DNA from: Fidelibacterota bacterium
Lineage (GTDB): Bacteria; Fidelibacterota; Marinisomatia; Marinisomatales; TCS55
Assembly (NCBI GenBank): GCA_014382015.1
Contig: JACNKN010000054.1
Location: 1-64,000 of the forward strand
Direction of reading: 5' to 3'
DNA: 64,000 nucleotides
The position numbers and the translations under genes are program-made. This document shows positions 42,613-52,346 of the stretch, piece after piece. Within the stretch, counting starts at the first letter, position 1; the number at the start of each line of letters is the position of its first letter. Under the pieces are notes generated by a model, which searched no databases, was not told the origin of the DNA, and saw only the letters and a list, made by a program, of their open reading frames with translations.

Positions 42613-43901
42613 CAGGGCTCGATACGATACATTGTTCGAGGATAGGGAATCGTTTCACGCACATGCTTGGCGCCCGTAATCCATCCCACGGTTCTCTCAA
42701 TTCCCAAACCAAATCCGGAATGAGGAACGGACCCATATTTTCGTAAATCCAGATACCATTGGAAAGGCTCAATTGGCAATTTATGTTCTTTAATTCTGCT
42801 TAATAATATATCGTGATCGTCTTCCCGCTGACCGCCACCGATAATTTCACCATAACCTTCGGGCGCAATCATATCTACACCCAATGCTAAATCATTATTA
42901 TCTTTATCACGTTTCATATAAAATGCCTTAATCTCTGCAGGCCATCGATGAATCATGACAGGACGGTCAAATTTTTCAGAAATAACCGTTTCATCTTTAC
43001 CACCAAAATCGGAACCATAGGTAAAGTCCGTCCCTTTATCCTTTAGAATTTTGGCTGCTTCATCATAAGTGATCCGTGGAAACGGAGGTACCACTTTTTC
43101 AAGACATGCCGTATCCCGTTCTAATATTTTTAATTCTTCTTTGCAATTTTCTAAACACCACTGAACCACGTAACTCACATATTTCTCTGCCCAATCCATA
43201 TTTTCATCCAAATCACAATATGCCATTTCCGGTTCAACCATCCAGAATTCAGTCAAATGACGACGTGTTTTAGATTTTTCTGCACGAAAGGTGGGACCAA
43301 AAACATATATTTTCCCAAATGCCATAGCACTGGCTTCACCATAAAGTTGTCCACTTTGAGTTAAATAGGCCGATCGGTCAAAATAATCCAATTCAAATAA
43401 AGTACTGGTTCCTTCCACAGAATTACCCGTAAGAATTGGAGAATCCATGAGTGTGAATCCGTTGTCGTCAAAAAAGTCTCGAGTGGCTTTCACCACCTGA
43501 TGACGAACACGTAATATCGCATTTTGATTCTTAGATCTAAGCCATAGATGTCGGTTATTCATTAAGAAGTCTGTTCCATGCTCCTTATGGGAAATGGGAA
43601 ATTCATCTGCAATCTGATGGACTTCAATATTTGTCACACCCAACTCAAATCCCCCCACTGATCGAGGTTCTGACCGAACCGTTCCCGTTACCGTCACAGA
43701 TGATTCTTGAGTCAGTTCACTTTCCAGGTTAAAAATATTTTCATCCGTTTCTGCCTTCACAACGACACATTGGACTAACCCCGTGCCATCACGAAGAATC
43801 AAAAACCAAATTTTTCCTATAGATCGAATATTATACACCCAACCATTAAGGGTAACTTCCTGTCCATCAAAATCTTTTAATTGTTTTATTGTTGTTATCA
43901 T
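42612..43901 (-). CDS. asnS: Asparaginyl-tRNA synthetase (AsnRS-like class IIb)
   Basis: The 429-residue enzyme has an N-terminal OB fold (VTLNGWVYNIRSIGKIWFLI) and a class II core with FRAEKSKTRRHLTEFWMVEP (motif 2) and a C-terminal HSGFGLGIERTVGWI (motif 3). It most resembles AsnRS, though the related archaeal AspRS/AsnRS group has similar motifs. ATG 43901 is preferred over GTG 43910. It heads a four-to-five gene coupled operon running to 39836. Confidence 0.88.
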   Translation of the reverse strand: MITTIKQLKDFDGQEVTLNGWVYNIRSIGKIWFLILRDGTGLVQCVVVKAETDENIFNLESELTQESSVTVTGTVRSEPRSVGGFELGVTNIEVHQIADEFPISHKEHGTDFLMNNRHLWLRSKNQNAILRVRHQVVKATRDFFDDNGFTLMDSPILTGNSVEGTSTLFELDYFDRSAYLTQSGQLYGEASAMAFGKIYVFGPTFRAEKSKTRRHLTEFWMVEPEMAYCDLDENMDWAEKYVSYVVQWCLENCKEELKILERDTACLEKVVPPFPRITYDEAAKILKDKGTDFTYGSDFGGKDETVISEKFDRPVMIHRWPAEIKAFYMKRDKDNNDLALGVDMIAPEGYGEIIGGGQREDDHDILLSRIKEHKLPIEPFQWYLDLRKYGSVPHSGFGLGIERTVGWITGAKHVRETIPYPRTMYRIEP

Positions 43902-43935
43902 TACACTCACACTTTAGATTAAATAAGTAAAGAAA

Positions 43936-44514
43936 TTACCACGATGTCATTATCTCGTTCAAAACATCTTCTGCAATTTTTGTCACTGCCGCTGATGTTG
44001 CAAATTCCCTTGGGTCTCCATATTCATTATTATCATCTCCATCGATTAAACCATCATTGTCATTATCAATCCCATCAGTACTAATATCACCAGATAGTCC
44101 ATAGGCGCCCCACCCTGAGAAGTTTTTCTTTATGAGGACCTTATCCTCGCGAACATCATACCACTCTACTTTCATATGGACTGTGAATCGATACTCCGTC
44201 ACTGCCTCTTCCTTTGTGAAAGTATAAGGTGCATCTGTCACTTTAGTAATGGTACCTCTAAGAATGGATGTGGCCTGATCTTCATCAGTCACCCGAAGAA
44301 TATTTTCCTCATTAAATTTTTCAATTAAGTTTTCCGTCACGGATTCACTCATACCAAATTCTGCCGTCTGATTTTCTACAATGGGAATGGCAATAGAATT
44401 AATATGTGCCGGTATGCTCCCGGCCATGGAGTAGAACATACAGCCAGTGATTAATACCCACGAAAAGCACAAAATTACGCGAAATAGATTCAAGATTATT
44501 TTTATAATTTTCAT
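43936..44514 (-). CDS. LptE-like lipoprotein with Asp-rich calcium-binding-like insert
   Basis: LptE plugs LptD and delivers LPS to the outer leaflet. The 192-residue lipoprotein has lipobox LITGC (Cys25), the FCB LptE pattern of an early beta-alpha core (SIAIPIVENQTAEFG, SVTENLIEKF, GTITKVTDAPYTF) and a C-terminal EDVLNEIMTSW. Residues about 143-167 hold DGIDNDNDGLIDGDDNN, an aspartate-rich motif typical of calcium-binding repeats and not usual in LptE. ATG 44514 overlaps the GxxExxY remnant stop (ATGA); ATG 44526 is an alternative. In Bacteroidetes a sigma-54 regulator also precedes lptE. Confidence 0.7.
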   Translation of the reverse strand: MKIIKIILNLFRVILCFSWVLITGCMFYSMAGSIPAHINSIAIPIVENQTAEFGMSESVTENLIEKFNEENILRVTDEDQATSILRGTITKVTDAPYTFTKEEAVTEYRFTVHMKVEWYDVREDKVLIKKNFSGWGAYGLSGDISTDGIDNDNDGLIDGDDNNEYGDPREFATSAAVTKIAEDVLNEIMTSW

Positions 44515-44777
44515 ATTAAATGGCATTTATGAATTTCGTGGGAAGTTTTCTTTTTATTTGCATAAACATGATCAGTGAGAATGAATCTTTCGTGTTCTAT
44601 TTTTGGATTGTGACCAAAATTAACAAGTAGTCCCAACTCAAAGCCAGTCGCATTCAAATAATTCAAAACTTGTGCTCGATTTAAATCCTCTAAAAAATCG
44701 CAACCCATCGATTTATAGACTTCAAAACAAGCACCTATAATTTTATAACTTTCGTCCTTAAATAATATTTTTTCCAT
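44511..44777 (-). pseudogene. GxxExxY protein with internal deletion
   Basis: The 88-residue frame begins like a GxxExxY family protein (SYKIIGACFEVYKSMGCDFLE) and ends like one (QVLNYLNATGFELGLLVNFG), but the middle 45-50 residues, including the conserved core that names the family, are missing at LED-LNRA. Normal members are about 125-130 residues. The reading frame survives, so it may still be translated, but function is unlikely. It separates the sigma-54 activator from the lptE-like gene. Confidence 0.65.
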
Positions 44778-44846
44778 TTGGTCCTACCTTTCTTACTTTT
44801 CGTGCCTTTCGCGTTTTTTGTGGGCGAAAAATATTTATATAGATAA
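44778..44846. other. Leader carrying CGCGAAA-type words
   Basis: On the minus strand it reads CGCGAAAGGCACGAAAAG shortly before the GxxExxY remnant. Similar words (CGCGAAATACGCGAAA) lie at 46090-46122, on the other side of the sigma-54 activator gene. I recall such words upstream of GxxExxY genes in many genomes. Confidence 0.35.
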
Positions 44847-46043
44847 TTAAACCTTTATCTTTCTTTCCAACCCATACTGGTCAATTTTACGGTATAATGT
44901 TCGTTCACTCATACCCAAAGATTTAGCAGTTGCCCGCCGATTATTTCGAAAAAACTTCAAGGTGCGTTCTATGGCTTCCCGTTCCAGATCTTCAAGACTC
45001 ATATCTCCAATTGAACTGTTTCGTATAAAATATTCTGATTCAGCATTAATGTGAAGACTTGATGTAACCGACTCACTTTCCTGACCAATAATCGGAACAC
45101 TCATTTGATCTGAAACAATGGTTCCCTGTGTGGCAAATTGTTTTAAGAATTCAACATCTTGACGCAATAAAAACAATTGGCGTAAAATAAGTTCACGTTC
45201 TGCAGCCTCCGGCGGCTGATTCAAAAGCATGGGTAAGGCAGTATTTGGTGTCCCTTCTTTAATGACAATTCCTAAATGATGTTCAACCATCTCCACGGTG
45301 ATTCGCTCCCCTTTTTCAAGTACAATTATACTTTCCACAAAATTCTTTAACTCACGAATATTACCTTTCCATGGGTTAGTTTTCATCACCCGAATGGCTT
45401 CCGGTATGAAGCCACGATAAACAATATCATTTGCCCGGGTGAATTCCAAAGCAAAGCGTTCGACCAATAAATTGATATCTTCTACCCGATGTCGAAGTGC
45501 AGGCACATCAATGGTTACTGTTTTTAATCGATAGAATAAATCCTGACGAAACTTTCCACCTTCTACTAATTCAGATAGATTCTTATTGGTGGCAGCCACG
45601 ACTCGAACATCTGTTTTTTTGGACGTAGATGCACCCACCGGAGTAAACTCTCCGCTTTCCAACACACGAAGAAGTTTTACCTGTGTTTCTAAAGGTGTCT
45701 CTCCAATTTCATCGAGAAAAATAGTTCCTTTATTGGCTGTCTCAAAATACCCTTTTCGATCGCCACGTGCATCCGTGTAAGCGCCTTTTTTATGACCGAA
45801 AAGTTCACTTTCTATGATCCCTTCCGGAATCGCACCGCAATTCACGGTTACCAATGGTTGGTGAGATCGTTTACTATGTTGATGCAGTGCTTTCGCTACC
45901 AATTCTTTTCCTGTCCCAGATTCTCCTGTTACGAGGACAGATATGTCGATTGGTGCCACCTGAGCAACCATATCCAGCACTTCACGAATGGCATCGGACC
46001 CCCCAACCATTCCAGATGTTTTTTGTATTCGTTCTATATTCAT
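44847..46043 (-). CDS. Sigma-54-dependent transcriptional activator lacking a receiver domain
   Basis: The 398-residue AAA+ enhancer-binding protein has Walker A GESGTGKE (40-47), the sigma-54 contact loop ELFGHKKGAYTDA (81-93), Walker B GTIFLDEIGE, an arginine finger region and a C-terminal Fis-type helix-turn-helix (RRATAKSLGMSERTLYRKI). The loop is GAYTDA instead of the consensus GAFTGA. There is no N-terminal response-regulator or sensor domain, so it is constitutively ready or controlled by partner proteins. ATG 46043 has AAAGGAA upstream. An LptE-like gene follows after the remnant. Confidence 0.88.
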   Translation of the reverse strand: MNIERIQKTSGMVGGSDAIREVLDMVAQVAPIDISVLVTGESGTGKELVAKALHQHSKRSHQPLVTVNCGAIPEGIIESELFGHKKGAYTDARGDRKGYFETANKGTIFLDEIGETPLETQVKLLRVLESGEFTPVGASTSKKTDVRVVAATNKNLSELVEGGKFRQDLFYRLKTVTIDVPALRHRVEDINLLVERFALEFTRANDIVYRGFIPEAIRVMKTNPWKGNIRELKNFVESIIVLEKGERITVEMVEHHLGIVIKEGTPNTALPMLLNQPPEAAERELILRQLFLLRQDVEFLKQFATQGTIVSDQMSVPIIGQESESVTSSLHINAESEYFIRNSSIGDMSLEDLEREAIERTLKFFRNNRRATAKSLGMSERTLYRKIDQYGLERKIKV

Positions 46044-46122
46044 ATGTTTCCTTTTTCCCCTGAAATCAAACAAAAATATGCGAAAGATACAAATTAATAT
46101 TTCGCGTATTTCGCGGAATGTC

Positions 46123-48123
46123 TTAAAATGCTTTTTCTATTTCTTTTTCCATTTTAGTAATTTCATCCCGCAACCGAGCTGCCCGTTCAAAATTTAAATT
46201 TTCTGCAGATTCAAGCATTTCCTGCCGCATCATATCTACAGCCAACTTTTTATCCATATTGCTGAAATCATCACCCCGTCGGCTTTTATATGGTTCAGGC
46301 GCGGTGTCATGTATCGAGTCTGCCACGGCAGTTGTGCCTATAATATCATCTGTTGATTTGTAAACAGTTTTGGGTTTTACATCATTATCTCGATTAAACT
46401 GTTTTTGGATTTCACGACGACGAGTGGTTTCTTTAATTAAATATTCCATAGCATCAGACACACGGTCTCCATAAAGTATAACTTGTCCATTCACGTGTCG
46501 TGCGGCCCGGCCGGCCACCTGCATGAGAGAACTGCGTGAGCGGAGAAACCCTTGTTTATCTGCATCAATCACTGCCACCAATGATACTTCCGGTAAATCC
46601 AGTCCCTCTCTCAGCAGATTAATGCCAACCAGAACATCAAATTCCCCGAGTCGAAGATCTCGAAGAATCTGTACGCGCTCGAAAGTAGCAATTTCACTGT
46701 GTAAATATCGGACACGAAGATTTACGCCTCGTAAAAATTCGCTTAAATCTTCTGCCATCCGTTTGGTTAAGGTTGTCACCAAAATCCGTTCGTTTCGTTC
46801 CGTTCGTTCTCGAATCTCCCCAATTAAATTATCAATCTGACCTTCACTTTTTCGCACTTTGACTATAGGATCCAACAAACCTGTGGGACGAATAACTTGT
46901 TCAACAACCACACCTTTGGCCAATTCTAATTCTCGATCTGCCGGCGTAGCCGACACATAAATTACCTGATTCTGCTTCTTATGGAATTCCTCAATTTTCA
47001 TAGGGCGATTATCCATTGCACTTGGGAGTCGAAAACCATGCTCTACCAATACTTCTTTGCGCGCCCGATCTCCATTATACATGGCTTGAATCTGGGGTAA
47101 GGATACGTGAGATTCATCAAGGATGGTTATAAAATTATCCGGGAAAAAATCAATGAGCGTAAATGGACGATCTCCGGGTTTTCTCCCTGAAAAATATCGA
47201 GAATAATTTTCAATTCCAGAACAATATCCCACTTCCATCATCATTTCAAGATCAAAGTTGGTTCGTTGCTCCAGTCGCTGCGCTTCTAACAGTTTATCCA
47301 TCCCCCGCAAGTCTTCCAGGCGATGGATCATTTCAAGGCGAATATCTCCCACCACATTGTTGATAGTTGCTTGGTCAGTTACAAAATGTTTGCCTGGATA
47401 TATAAAATCAGAATCCATTTCCTTCAATATTTCACCGGTTAATGGATCGAATCGGGTAATTTGGTCAATTGTATTTCCAAATAATTCTATTCGAATACCC
47501 ACTTCTTCGTAAGCTAAATATAATTCAATCACATCACCACGGACACGAAATGTACTCCGTTCGAATGTCAAATCATTTCTCAGATAATGTATGTTGATTA
47601 ATTTTTTTAGAAAATCTTTTCGATTTAACTCTGTTCCTCTCTTCAAATGAATTACTTTATCTCGATACTCTTCGGGTGATCCAATACCATATATACAGGA
47701 AACAGAACTAATCACAATTACATCTTTTCGTTCTAAAAGTGAACTGGTGGCCTTTAACCTGAGTATGTCGATTTCTTCATTCACAGACATATCTTTTTCA
47801 ATAAATGTATCTGTAATTGGCATATAGGCTTCCGGTTGATAATAGTCATAATAACTGATAAAAAACTCAACCGCATTATTTGGGAAGAGTTGTTTGAATT
47901 CGCCATACAATTGGGCAGCCAATGTTTTATTATGAGATATAATAAGGGTCGGTCTCTGGACTTCCTGAATCACATTTGCCATGGTAAATGTTTTCCCTGA
48001 ACCGGTAATCCCCAGTAACACCTGATGCTTATCCCCATTATTCAGGCCTTTGACTAATCCATCAATTGCCTGGGGTTGATCCCCTTGGGGTTTGAAGTCT
48101 GATTGAATTTGAAACTCTGTCAT
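46123..48123 (-). CDS. uvrB: Excinuclease ABC subunit B
   Basis: UvrB verifies DNA damage and nicks with UvrC. The 666-residue protein has Walker A GITGSGKTF (about 39-47), the beta-hairpin region around YYDYYQPEAYMP, ILDESHVSLPQIQAMYNGDR, RPTGLLDP, helicase motif VAGRAARH and a C-terminal UVR domain (DMRQEMLESAENLNFERAA). Full length. It is the first gene of its transcription unit, divergent from the amidase gene. Confidence 0.95.
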   Translation of the reverse strand: MTEFQIQSDFKPQGDQPQAIDGLVKGLNNGDKHQVLLGITGSGKTFTMANVIQEVQRPTLIISHNKTLAAQLYGEFKQLFPNNAVEFFISYYDYYQPEAYMPITDTFIEKDMSVNEEIDILRLKATSSLLERKDVIVISSVSCIYGIGSPEEYRDKVIHLKRGTELNRKDFLKKLINIHYLRNDLTFERSTFRVRGDVIELYLAYEEVGIRIELFGNTIDQITRFDPLTGEILKEMDSDFIYPGKHFVTDQATINNVVGDIRLEMIHRLEDLRGMDKLLEAQRLEQRTNFDLEMMMEVGYCSGIENYSRYFSGRKPGDRPFTLIDFFPDNFITILDESHVSLPQIQAMYNGDRARKEVLVEHGFRLPSAMDNRPMKIEEFHKKQNQVIYVSATPADRELELAKGVVVEQVIRPTGLLDPIVKVRKSEGQIDNLIGEIRERTERNERILVTTLTKRMAEDLSEFLRGVNLRVRYLHSEIATFERVQILRDLRLGEFDVLVGINLLREGLDLPEVSLVAVIDADKQGFLRSRSSLMQVAGRAARHVNGQVILYGDRVSDAMEYLIKETTRRREIQKQFNRDNDVKPKTVYKSTDDIIGTTAVADSIHDTAPEPYKSRRGDDFSNMDKKLAVDMMRQEMLESAENLNFERAARLRDEITKMEKEIEKAF

Positions 48124-48295
48124 ATCGGCAAATTTACCTCGGTTAACTCATAGGATACAATGGCAGAGATCAAGAATTTTTATTTTTATAATCTTACTCC
48201 AAAAACTAACCATTACTTCACTAATTGGGTTATGAATTAATTATAAATAACGGTAATATGTAGCTAAACATCCTCAAACAAACCCACATAAATCT

Positions 48296-49861
48296 ATGCC
48301 TAAAAAAATACAATCTTCTTTTTCTATAATGATTCTTATTTCTTTGTGGGCGTTTTCTTGCAATAAGAAGCCAACCTTTACACAATTTAACGTCATTGAA
48401 ACCACTATTGCCAAAGTGCACCATGCGTTTGAGAACGGTGACTTAACGGCACGGCAATTGGTTCAAATGTATCTGGATAGAATCGAAACATACGATCAAT
48501 CCACAAGACTCAATGCCATTGTTGTGGTAAACCCAAATGCATTAAAAATAGCCGACGAACTAGATGCTGAGTATAAAAAGACTGGGTTACTTCGCCCCCT
48601 CCATGGAATTCCTATCATTGTAAAGGACAATTACGATACCTACGATTTACCTACTACAGGGGGATCTTTGGCTATGAAAGGATCCATTGCACCTGATGAT
48701 GCCTTTCAAGTAGCAAAAATTAGAGAGGCCGGCGCCATTGTACTGGGAAAATCCAATATGGCTGAATGGGCATTTAGTGCTTACAAAACAGAAAGTTCAA
48801 TTGCTGGTATTACCCGAAACCCTTACGATTTATCCCGGGTTCCCGCAGGATCCAGTGGAGGCACAGCTGCTGCAGTAGCCGCCAATTTGGCCTTGGCCGG
48901 TTTAGGTACGGATACAGGGAATTCCATACGCGGTCCATCGTCTCATAATAACCTTGTTGGTATTCGATCCACCATGGGTGCCACCAGCCGTGACGGCATC
49001 ATTCCCCTCATGCTGCGGAATGATATTGGAGGTCCATTCGCCAGAACCGTCGAAGATGCCGTTCGCATTTATGAAGTGATCGCCGGTTATGATCCAAAAG
49101 ATCCCATCACAAAACGATCTCAAGGCAAAATCGCAGATGATTATTTACAATATTTATCCTCCAACAGTTTGAAAGGTGCACGGATTGGTGTTCTTCGTCG
49201 ATATATTGATACGCCCACTGCGGACTCTGAAATTATTTCAATAACCGAAAAAGCAATTTCAGATTTAAAATCGGCGGGTGCAGAAATTGTCGACCCATTT
49301 GATATTCCCAATTACGATGCATTGATTGACGGCATTTGGTGTAATGTATTTCGACACGATGTAAATAACTACCTCGCCACTCTCGGAGATAATACACCGG
49401 TTAAGTCACTCCAGGATGTAAAGGATTCCGGCTTGTATTTACCCTATGTGGAAAAAATGCTTGAGGGTAGCCTCAAGAAAACGATTCCGCCGGATGAACG
49501 GGATCCCATTTGCATTGACCTCTACAACTCACCCAAGAATGTGGCATTCTCAATAGCGGTGAATGATGCCATGGATGCAGCAAATATTGATGCTTTCGTT
49601 TATCCCACATGGAGCAACCCACCTCGCCTTGTTGGGGATATGGACAGTCCCGCTGGAGATAACAGCCAATATATTTCTCCCCATACGGGAATGCCGGCGA
49701 TCACCGTACCCTCCGGTTTCACAAAAAATGGATTACCAGCAGGTATTACATTTATCGGCCGTCATTTTGATGAACCCAGAATCATGGGCTTTGTATATAA
49801 CTTTGAACAAGCCACCCACCATCGGAAACCACCAACGGGATTTGCACCATTAAGTAAATAG
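48296..49861 (+). CDS. Amidase-signature lipoprotein
   Basis: This 521-residue hydrolase of the amidase signature family has the Ser-cisSer-Lys triad: Lys110 (IIVKDN), Ser186/187 ([14 protein letters not shown]) and nucleophile Ser210 ([13 protein letters not shown]). The N-terminus [20 protein letters not shown] ends at a lipobox-like SCNKK (Cys22), so it is probably anchored in the outer membrane or periplasm rather than being a GatA homologue. Substrates could be amides or peptides in the medium. It starts a plus-strand run of exported hydrolases. Confidence 0.85.
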   Translation: MPKKIQSSFSIMILISLWAFSCNKKPTFTQFNVIETTIAKVHHAFENGDLTARQLVQMYLDRIETYDQSTRLNAIVVVNPNALKIADELDAEYKKTGLLRPLHGIPIIVKDNYDTYDLPTTGGSLAMKGSIAPDDAFQVAKIREAGAIVLGKSNMAEWAFSAYKTESSIAGITRNPYDLSRVPAGSSGGTAAAVAANLALAGLGTDTGNSIRGPSSHNNLVGIRSTMGATSRDGIIPLMLRNDIGGPFARTVEDAVRIYEVIAGYDPKDPITKRSQGKIADDYLQYLSSNSLKGARIGVLRRYIDTPTADSEIISITEKAISDLKSAGAEIVDPFDIPNYDALIDGIWCNVFRHDVNNYLATLGDNTPVKSLQDVKDSGLYLPYVEKMLEGSLKKTIPPDERDPICIDLYNSPKNVAFSIAVNDAMDAANIDAFVYPTWSNPPRLVGDMDSPAGDNSQYISPHTGMPAITVPSGFTKNGLPAGITFIGRHFDEPRIMGFVYNFEQATHHRKPPTGFAPLSK

Positions 49862-49866
49862 GGAGT

Positions 49867-51162
49867 ATGATACCTATGCCAATATTCAATCGCGTCAATA
49901 AAACGATTATATATGGATTGTTTTTCCTCTCTATTGTATTTGCCCAACCATTACGCCAAGTTCAGCCCGAATCTGTGGGTATGTCCAGCAAACGACTGGA
50001 GAAGCTTACAGAACAAATGGAATCCTATGTATTTAATAATCAACTGTCTGGTGGCGTTACACTTGTCCTGCGTCATGGAAAAATCGCCTACCTTGATGCA
50101 TTTGGCTATCGAGATTTAGAGTCAAAAGACAAAATGGAAATAGATGACATTTTCCGGATCGCCTCTCAGACTAAATCTATTATCAGTGTAGGTATCATGA
50201 TACTTCAAGAAAGAGGGCAATTGTTGATTAGCGACCCCGTGGGCCAATATATTCCAGAATTCAATTCAACCACAGTTGCGGTGAAAACAGAAGATGCGTA
50301 TAAAATCGTTCCCGCCAATCGGAAAATTACTATTCGGGATCTTCTCACCCATACGGCAGGAATAGGTTGGGGATTTGGCCCCGGTAGAGATCAATGGGAA
50401 AAAGCTGACATTATGGGATGGTATTTCGCCCATAGAGACGAACCCATTCAAGCCACTGTAAAACGATTTGCCTCCCTCCCGATGGATGCCCAACCGGGAG
50501 AACGGTTTGTTTATGGTTTAAGTACCGATATATTGGGAGCCCTGATTGAAGTTGTTTCCGGTCTTTCATTGGATCATTTTTTAGAAACAGAAATTTTTAA
50601 ACCGCTTAAAATGGCCGACACTCATTTTTATCTACCGGCAAATAAACATAATCGCCTTGCCACTGTTTATTCATCGACAGAGAATGGCATTTCCCTCTCC
50701 CCAGATCCCGGGCAAAGGAATGGTGCAGGCATGATCGGTCAGGGGCACTACATAAACGGGCCGCGGAAAAGTTTTTCCGGCGGTGCCGGTCTATTATCCA
50801 CTGCTGAAGATTATGCTTTCTTTCTCCAAATGATGCTCAATGGCGGTATCTTCAATAGACAACGGATTCTTAGCAGAAAAAGTGTTGAACTCATGACGGT
50901 TGACCATTTGGGTTCAGTCAATTTTCCGTGGACAAATGGCATGGGTTTTGGATTGGGTTTTTCAATCGTGAAAGATCTGGGGAAACGGGGTACTTTGGGG
51001 TCACATGGGGAATTTGGGTGGGGCGGTGCATACCATTCCACCTATTGGGTTGATCCTGAAGAAGAACTGGTCGTTGTATATTTCACCCAGATAATACCTG
51101 CAAAAAACATTGATGACCATGATAAACTGAGAACCCTTATTTACCAAGCCATCATCGATTGA
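49867..51162 (+). CDS. Serine hydrolase, class C beta-lactamase fold
   Basis: The 431-residue protein has a signal peptide (TIIYGLFFLSIVFAQ) and the beta-lactamase-related motifs SQTK (Ser100, Lys103) and YGLSTD in place of YxN, with GSHGEFGWGG near the C-terminus as the third box. Such enzymes are usually esterases, D-peptidases or beta-lactamase-like proteins. ATG 49867 begins five bases after the amidase stop. Substrate specificity is unknown. Confidence 0.85.
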   Translation: MIPMPIFNRVNKTIIYGLFFLSIVFAQPLRQVQPESVGMSSKRLEKLTEQMESYVFNNQLSGGVTLVLRHGKIAYLDAFGYRDLESKDKMEIDDIFRIASQTKSIISVGIMILQERGQLLISDPVGQYIPEFNSTTVAVKTEDAYKIVPANRKITIRDLLTHTAGIGWGFGPGRDQWEKADIMGWYFAHRDEPIQATVKRFASLPMDAQPGERFVYGLSTDILGALIEVVSGLSLDHFLETEIFKPLKMADTHFYLPANKHNRLATVYSSTENGISLSPDPGQRNGAGMIGQGHYINGPRKSFSGGAGLLSTAEDYAFFLQMMLNGGIFNRQRILSRKSVELMTVDHLGSVNFPWTNGMGFGLGFSIVKDLGKRGTLGSHGEFGWGGAYHSTYWVDPEEELVVVYFTQIIPAKNIDDHDKLRTLIYQAIID

Positions 51163-51168
51163 CACACA

Positions 51169-51411
51169 ATGAAATACATGGTCATTGAAACATTCAAATC
51201 TGGTAAAAAGGATCAAGCTTATGAACGATTTAATAGTGCCGGACGTTTTTTACCTGAAGGACTTACTTTTATAAACAGTTGGCTTGAAAAGGATGGCAAT
51301 CGTTGTTTTCAACTTATGGAGACAGACACACCCTCCCTGTTTGATTCGTGGATAAAAAAATGGGTAGATTTAGTGGAATTTGAGATCATTCCATTGGAAA
51401 TTGAGCAATGA
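51169..51411 (+). CDS. DUF3303-like small protein
   Basis: This 80-residue protein with MKYMVIETFKSGKKDQAYER, ARFLPEG-like AGRFLPEGLTFINSW and NRCFQLMETDTPSLFDSW matches the DUF3303 pattern of a small ferredoxin-like fold. No function is known. It overlaps the next lipoprotein gene by four bases (ATGA) and lies seven bases after the serine hydrolase. Confidence 0.75.
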   Translation: MKYMVIETFKSGKKDQAYERFNSAGRFLPEGLTFINSWLEKDGNRCFQLMETDTPSLFDSWIKKWVDLVEFEIIPLEIEQ

Positions 51412-51851
51412 ATAAACCATCAAAATTTTGTTTAGTTCTCCTATTCTTAATTTTTGCCTGCGACAACGAACCGGATTCTGATCTTATCACCTGGCAAAAA
51501 AACTGGAATAAATGGCAATCTATGGAAATGGCTCAATATACATACAAATTTTATGCCGTGTGTGAATGTATAGATGAGTGGACACGGGAAGTCCAGGTAT
51601 CCGTACGGAATGATTCAGTCATTTCTGTGCTATTTACCAATGATAATCTGCCGCCAAAAAATCTAAAAATCAGCGACTGGCATACCATTAATTCATTATT
51701 CAATTTATCCAAAACGGTTATAGAAGAAGCGGCTCAGTATGAGATTCAGTATGATAATACTTATGGAAATCCAAAAAAAATATTTATAGATTGGGATAAA
51801 GAAATGGTTGACGATGAGGCAACCTTTTTTATTACGGATGTGGAGAATTAA
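51408..51851 (+). CDS. DUF6174-like lipoprotein
   Basis: The 147-residue product has a lipobox at LLFLIFACDNE (Cys18) and a mature region with WNKWQSMEMAQYTYKFYAVC, a Cys-x-Cys pair in VCECID, DWHTINSLF and YDNTYGNPKKIFID with a late DDEATFFI, the pattern of DUF6174. The function is unknown. It overlaps the DUF3303 gene. Confidence 0.7.
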   Translation: MNKPSKFCLVLLFLIFACDNEPDSDLITWQKNWNKWQSMEMAQYTYKFYAVCECIDEWTREVQVSVRNDSVISVLFTNDNLPPKNLKISDWHTINSLFNLSKTVIEEAAQYEIQYDNTYGNPKKIFIDWDKEMVDDEATFFITDVEN

Positions 51852-51875
51852 TAAGTAACAAATAAGGACATTATT

Positions 51876-52346
51876 ATGAGAAGATTTATTTTATTATTCT
51901 TTATTTTTTCAACTGCTTTTACACAAAATACCGCTTCCATTGATGAAGTAAATAAAGTATTAAACAATCTTCACCATTACGCCTCCACAGCCAACGTAAA
52001 ATACTTTAATCTCTTTTCTGAGGATGCAATCTTCTTTGGAACGGATATGTCCGAGCGCTGGAATATAGAAGAATTTAAAGCATACGGAATGCCTATATTC
52101 GAAAAGGGTCCTGGCTGGACTTATATCATGACTGCAAGAAATATTTTCTTTTCCGATGATGGTAAAACAGTCTGGTTTGATGAAGTACTGACAAATAAAA
52201 AATACGGAGATTTCCGCGGTACAGGCGTTTTAAAAATAGTCGGTACTGAATGGAAAATTGCCCAATACAATCTTCTACTTCCTATCCCTAATGATTTAAT
52301 GATGAAATATGCCAAGGAAATCAAAAATTATTATAACCAAAAATGA
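51876..52346 (+). CDS. Exported NTF2/SnoaL-like fold protein
   Basis: This 156-residue protein has a signal peptide (RRFILLFFIFSTAFTQ) and an NTF2-like alpha+beta barrel with LNNLHHYASTANVKYFNLFS, EDAIFFGTDMSERW and a terminal strand GTGVLKIVGTEWKIAQYN. Family members are small ligand-binding or isomerase-like folds; the role here is unknown. Its stop overlaps the start of the acetyltransferase gene by four bases. Confidence 0.75.
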   Translation: MRRFILLFFIFSTAFTQNTASIDEVNKVLNNLHHYASTANVKYFNLFSEDAIFFGTDMSERWNIEEFKAYGMPIFEKGPGWTYIMTARNIFFSDDGKTVWFDEVLTNKKYGDFRGTGVLKIVGTEWKIAQYNLLLPIPNDLMMKYAKEIKNYYNQK

